Origin: Clostridiales bacterium
GTDB lineage: Bacteria > Bacillota > Clostridia > Christensenellales > Borkfalkiaceae
NCBI GenBank assembly: GCA_015069465.1
Contig: SVIO01000003.1
Coordinates: 1-64,000, forward strand
Length of the DNA stretch: 64,000 bases
Direction: 5' to 3'
A model generated the notes under the pieces. The model was not told the DNA's origin. It did not search any database and worked only from the letters and a program-made list of their open reading frames with translations. Every line of letters starts with the position of its first letter. Position 1 is the first letter of the stretch. Positions 62,869-64,000 of the stretch are shown in pieces. The position numbers were made by a program, and so were the translations under genes.

Positions 62869-64000
62869 TTATAATTTTTTGTTTTCTTTTAACTCTAAAC
62901 TCTTTCTTAAAGGATAGGTTTGTTTGCTATAGATAATTGTGCTTATTACCATAAAAATATATAGCAAGCCTAAGAATATAGGAAAGATATTAAGGCTTAA
63001 CTCTTGCGCCAAAAAGCCAAAAACAGGTGGCAATATTAAAATTCCAAGATTACATGTTGCCATTTGCAAGCCGATAATAGACTGAGAAACATCACTGCCA
63101 AAATTTTTTGGGGTAAGGTAAATAAGGTTAGGAAAGGTTGGTCCATTTCCAAAACCGACAAAGAATAATGACAAAGCCTTAAAGATAGGTGGCAGTGGAA
63201 TAAAGAGTAAAACAAGTGCCATTAAAACAATAGAATATCCACCATAAACAATTTTTTCCACATTGAGTTTTTTAGAAACAAACCCAGATATAAGCCTGCC
63301 TATAGTTATTCCTGCATAATAAAAGGTTAAATATCTTGACGCTAAGGCTTCGCTTAGATTTTTAACGTTAACAAGATATGTGCACGCCCAAATTCCACAA
63401 GTAAACTCTAAACCCACCGAGCAAAAAAAGGTAATAACAGACGACCTAACGGCTGGCATACAAAACATTTGTTTTATAGAAAGCGTTTTTTGTGGCACAT
63501 CTTTTTCAGGCTGTTTAGATTTAACCTTTTTCCAAAGTGGAAGGCTGATAAAAGAAATTAAGGTTATAACCATCATCGCAATAAAAACTAAGACATAACC
63601 TTTGCGCCAATTATTATCATCTCCCAAGGCAAAAGACATTAAAAACGGACTAATAGAAATACCCACGCCATAAAAACAATGTAGTAAACTCATGTGCAGA
63701 GAAGAATAGTTAGTTGCCGTGTAGTTATTAAGAGCCGTATCTATTGCTCCAGCGCCAAGTCCTAAAGGAATGGAGAGCAAACAGAAAAACAACATTGAAT
63801 TAGAAAAAGAAAAGGCAAAAAGGCATAGTGCAGAAAAAAGAGTGCTGACAAAGGTTACCTTTCCAACGCCAAACTTTGCAATAAGTTTTGCAGCGAATAA
63901 ACTTGAAAGAACTGTGCCAAGCGACACCAAAACGGTTATAAAATTAGCATAACTAAAAGGCAAATTAAGTTCAGCATAAATGGCAGGCCACGCCGAGTTC
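62869..64000 (-). CDS. MFS transporter, 5' end beyond window (partial)
   Basis: At least 377 residues read on the minus strand, continuing off the right edge: the codons from 64000 to 63964 are open and read NSAWPAIYAEL, so the first TTG at 63963 is not the true start. About 11 helices visible; the loop FAAKLIAKFGVGKV stands for the MFS loop-2 motif. Resembles the FucP/fungal-trichothecene-like or Bypass-of-stop-codon-type branch, but substrate is not deducible. Confidence 0.82.
   Translation of the reverse strand, partial: NSAWPAIYAELNLPFSYANFITVLVSLGTVLSSLFAAKLIAKFGVGKVTFVSTLFSALCLFAFSFSNSMLFFCLLSIPLGLGAGAIDTALNNYTATNYSSLHMSLLHCFYGVGISISPFLMSFALGDDNNWRKGYVLVFIAMMVITLISFISLPLWKKVKSKQPEKDVPQKTLSIKQMFCMPAVRSSVITFFCSVGLEFTCGIWACTYLVNVKNLSEALASRYLTFYYAGITIGRLISGFVSKKLNVEKIVYGGYSIVLMALVLLFIPLPPIFKALSLFFVGFGNGPTFPNLIYLTPKNFGSDVSQSIIGLQMATCNLGILILPPVFGFLAQELSLNIFPIFLGLLYIFMVISTIIYSKQTYPLRKSLELKENKKL

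Overview
The window is AT-rich chromosomal DNA from a low-GC, Gram-positive-type (Firmicutes/Clostridia-like) anaerobe, and it covers the replication-origin neighbourhood. The support is direct: dnaA, dnaN, recF, parA, parB, three parS sites, mnmG, rsmG, rpmH-rnpA-yidD-yidC-jag, and a DnaA-box cluster. Pyruvate:ferredoxin oxidoreductase, rubrerythrin and a ferredoxin-thioredoxin-reductase-like protein point to anaerobic, ferredoxin-based metabolism. A YyaC-family gene points to a spore-forming lineage. DNA polymerase I lacks proofreading residues, and the ECF module runs into truA-rplM-rpsI, both common in Firmicutes. An uncultured gut Clostridia relative is my inference only; no species is recognisable.

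Layout. 1-1041: 5' part of a 16S rRNA gene (minus strand) and its two-promoter leader. 1042-3721: mnmA, a CBS/HlyC transporter-associated protein, tRNA-Arg(CCG). 3864-7415: accessory segment between tRNA-Arg and tRNA-Leu(CAA), holding a HEPN-like protein, a membrane LRR protein, a small XRE repressor with two operators, and an S23-type four-helix-bundle gene beside a duplicated tRNA-Leu 3' end. 7561-10716: polA-coaE. 10756-13478: second accessory island (RecA-like ATPase, WYL regulator, a 208-aa protein, two unlisted microproteins) whose three promoters share one motif. 13599-17519: parB, parA, ftsH. 17520-18854: a 1.3-kb gene-free stretch with three parS sites. 18855-28944: cvpA, yyaC, a candidate small RNA, acpS, gltX, radC, a PepV-like peptidase, rubrerythrin, a ProB-like kinase, an MFS transporter, rnpB and an amidase-domain protein. 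29027-35631: mnmG-dnaA diverging from recF, then a Trk/Ktr potassium uptake pair. 35712-37835: thioredoxin and FTR-like protein, a structured hairpin array, an XRE repressor and a divergent membrane protein. 37957-44694: cvpA-like gene, jag, yidC, yidD, rnpA, rpmH, dnaN, the likely oriC and rsmG. 44691-49064: SLOG protein, YerC-like regulator and an amino-acid ABC system with two binding lipoproteins, one apparently circularly permuted. 49303-64000: PFOR, ecfA1-ecfA2-ecfT-truA, rplM-rpsI, lipoprotein, MATE, AraC, dUTPase and an MFS gene cut by the window end.

How it works together. Most genes are housekeeping functions of replication initiation, segregation, tRNA modification, membrane-protein insertion and translation. 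The unusual material sits in small accessory patches next to tRNA genes or between core operons. Two of these patches show the same control logic: a roughly 70-residue XRE repressor facing a perfect sigma-A promoter (TTGACA, 17 bp, TATAAT) whose spacer is the palindromic operator. Several start codons were moved downstream from the longest reading frame because a clear ribosome binding site precedes an internal ATG; these are noted gene by gene. All family assignments come from reading motifs by eye, without database searches.
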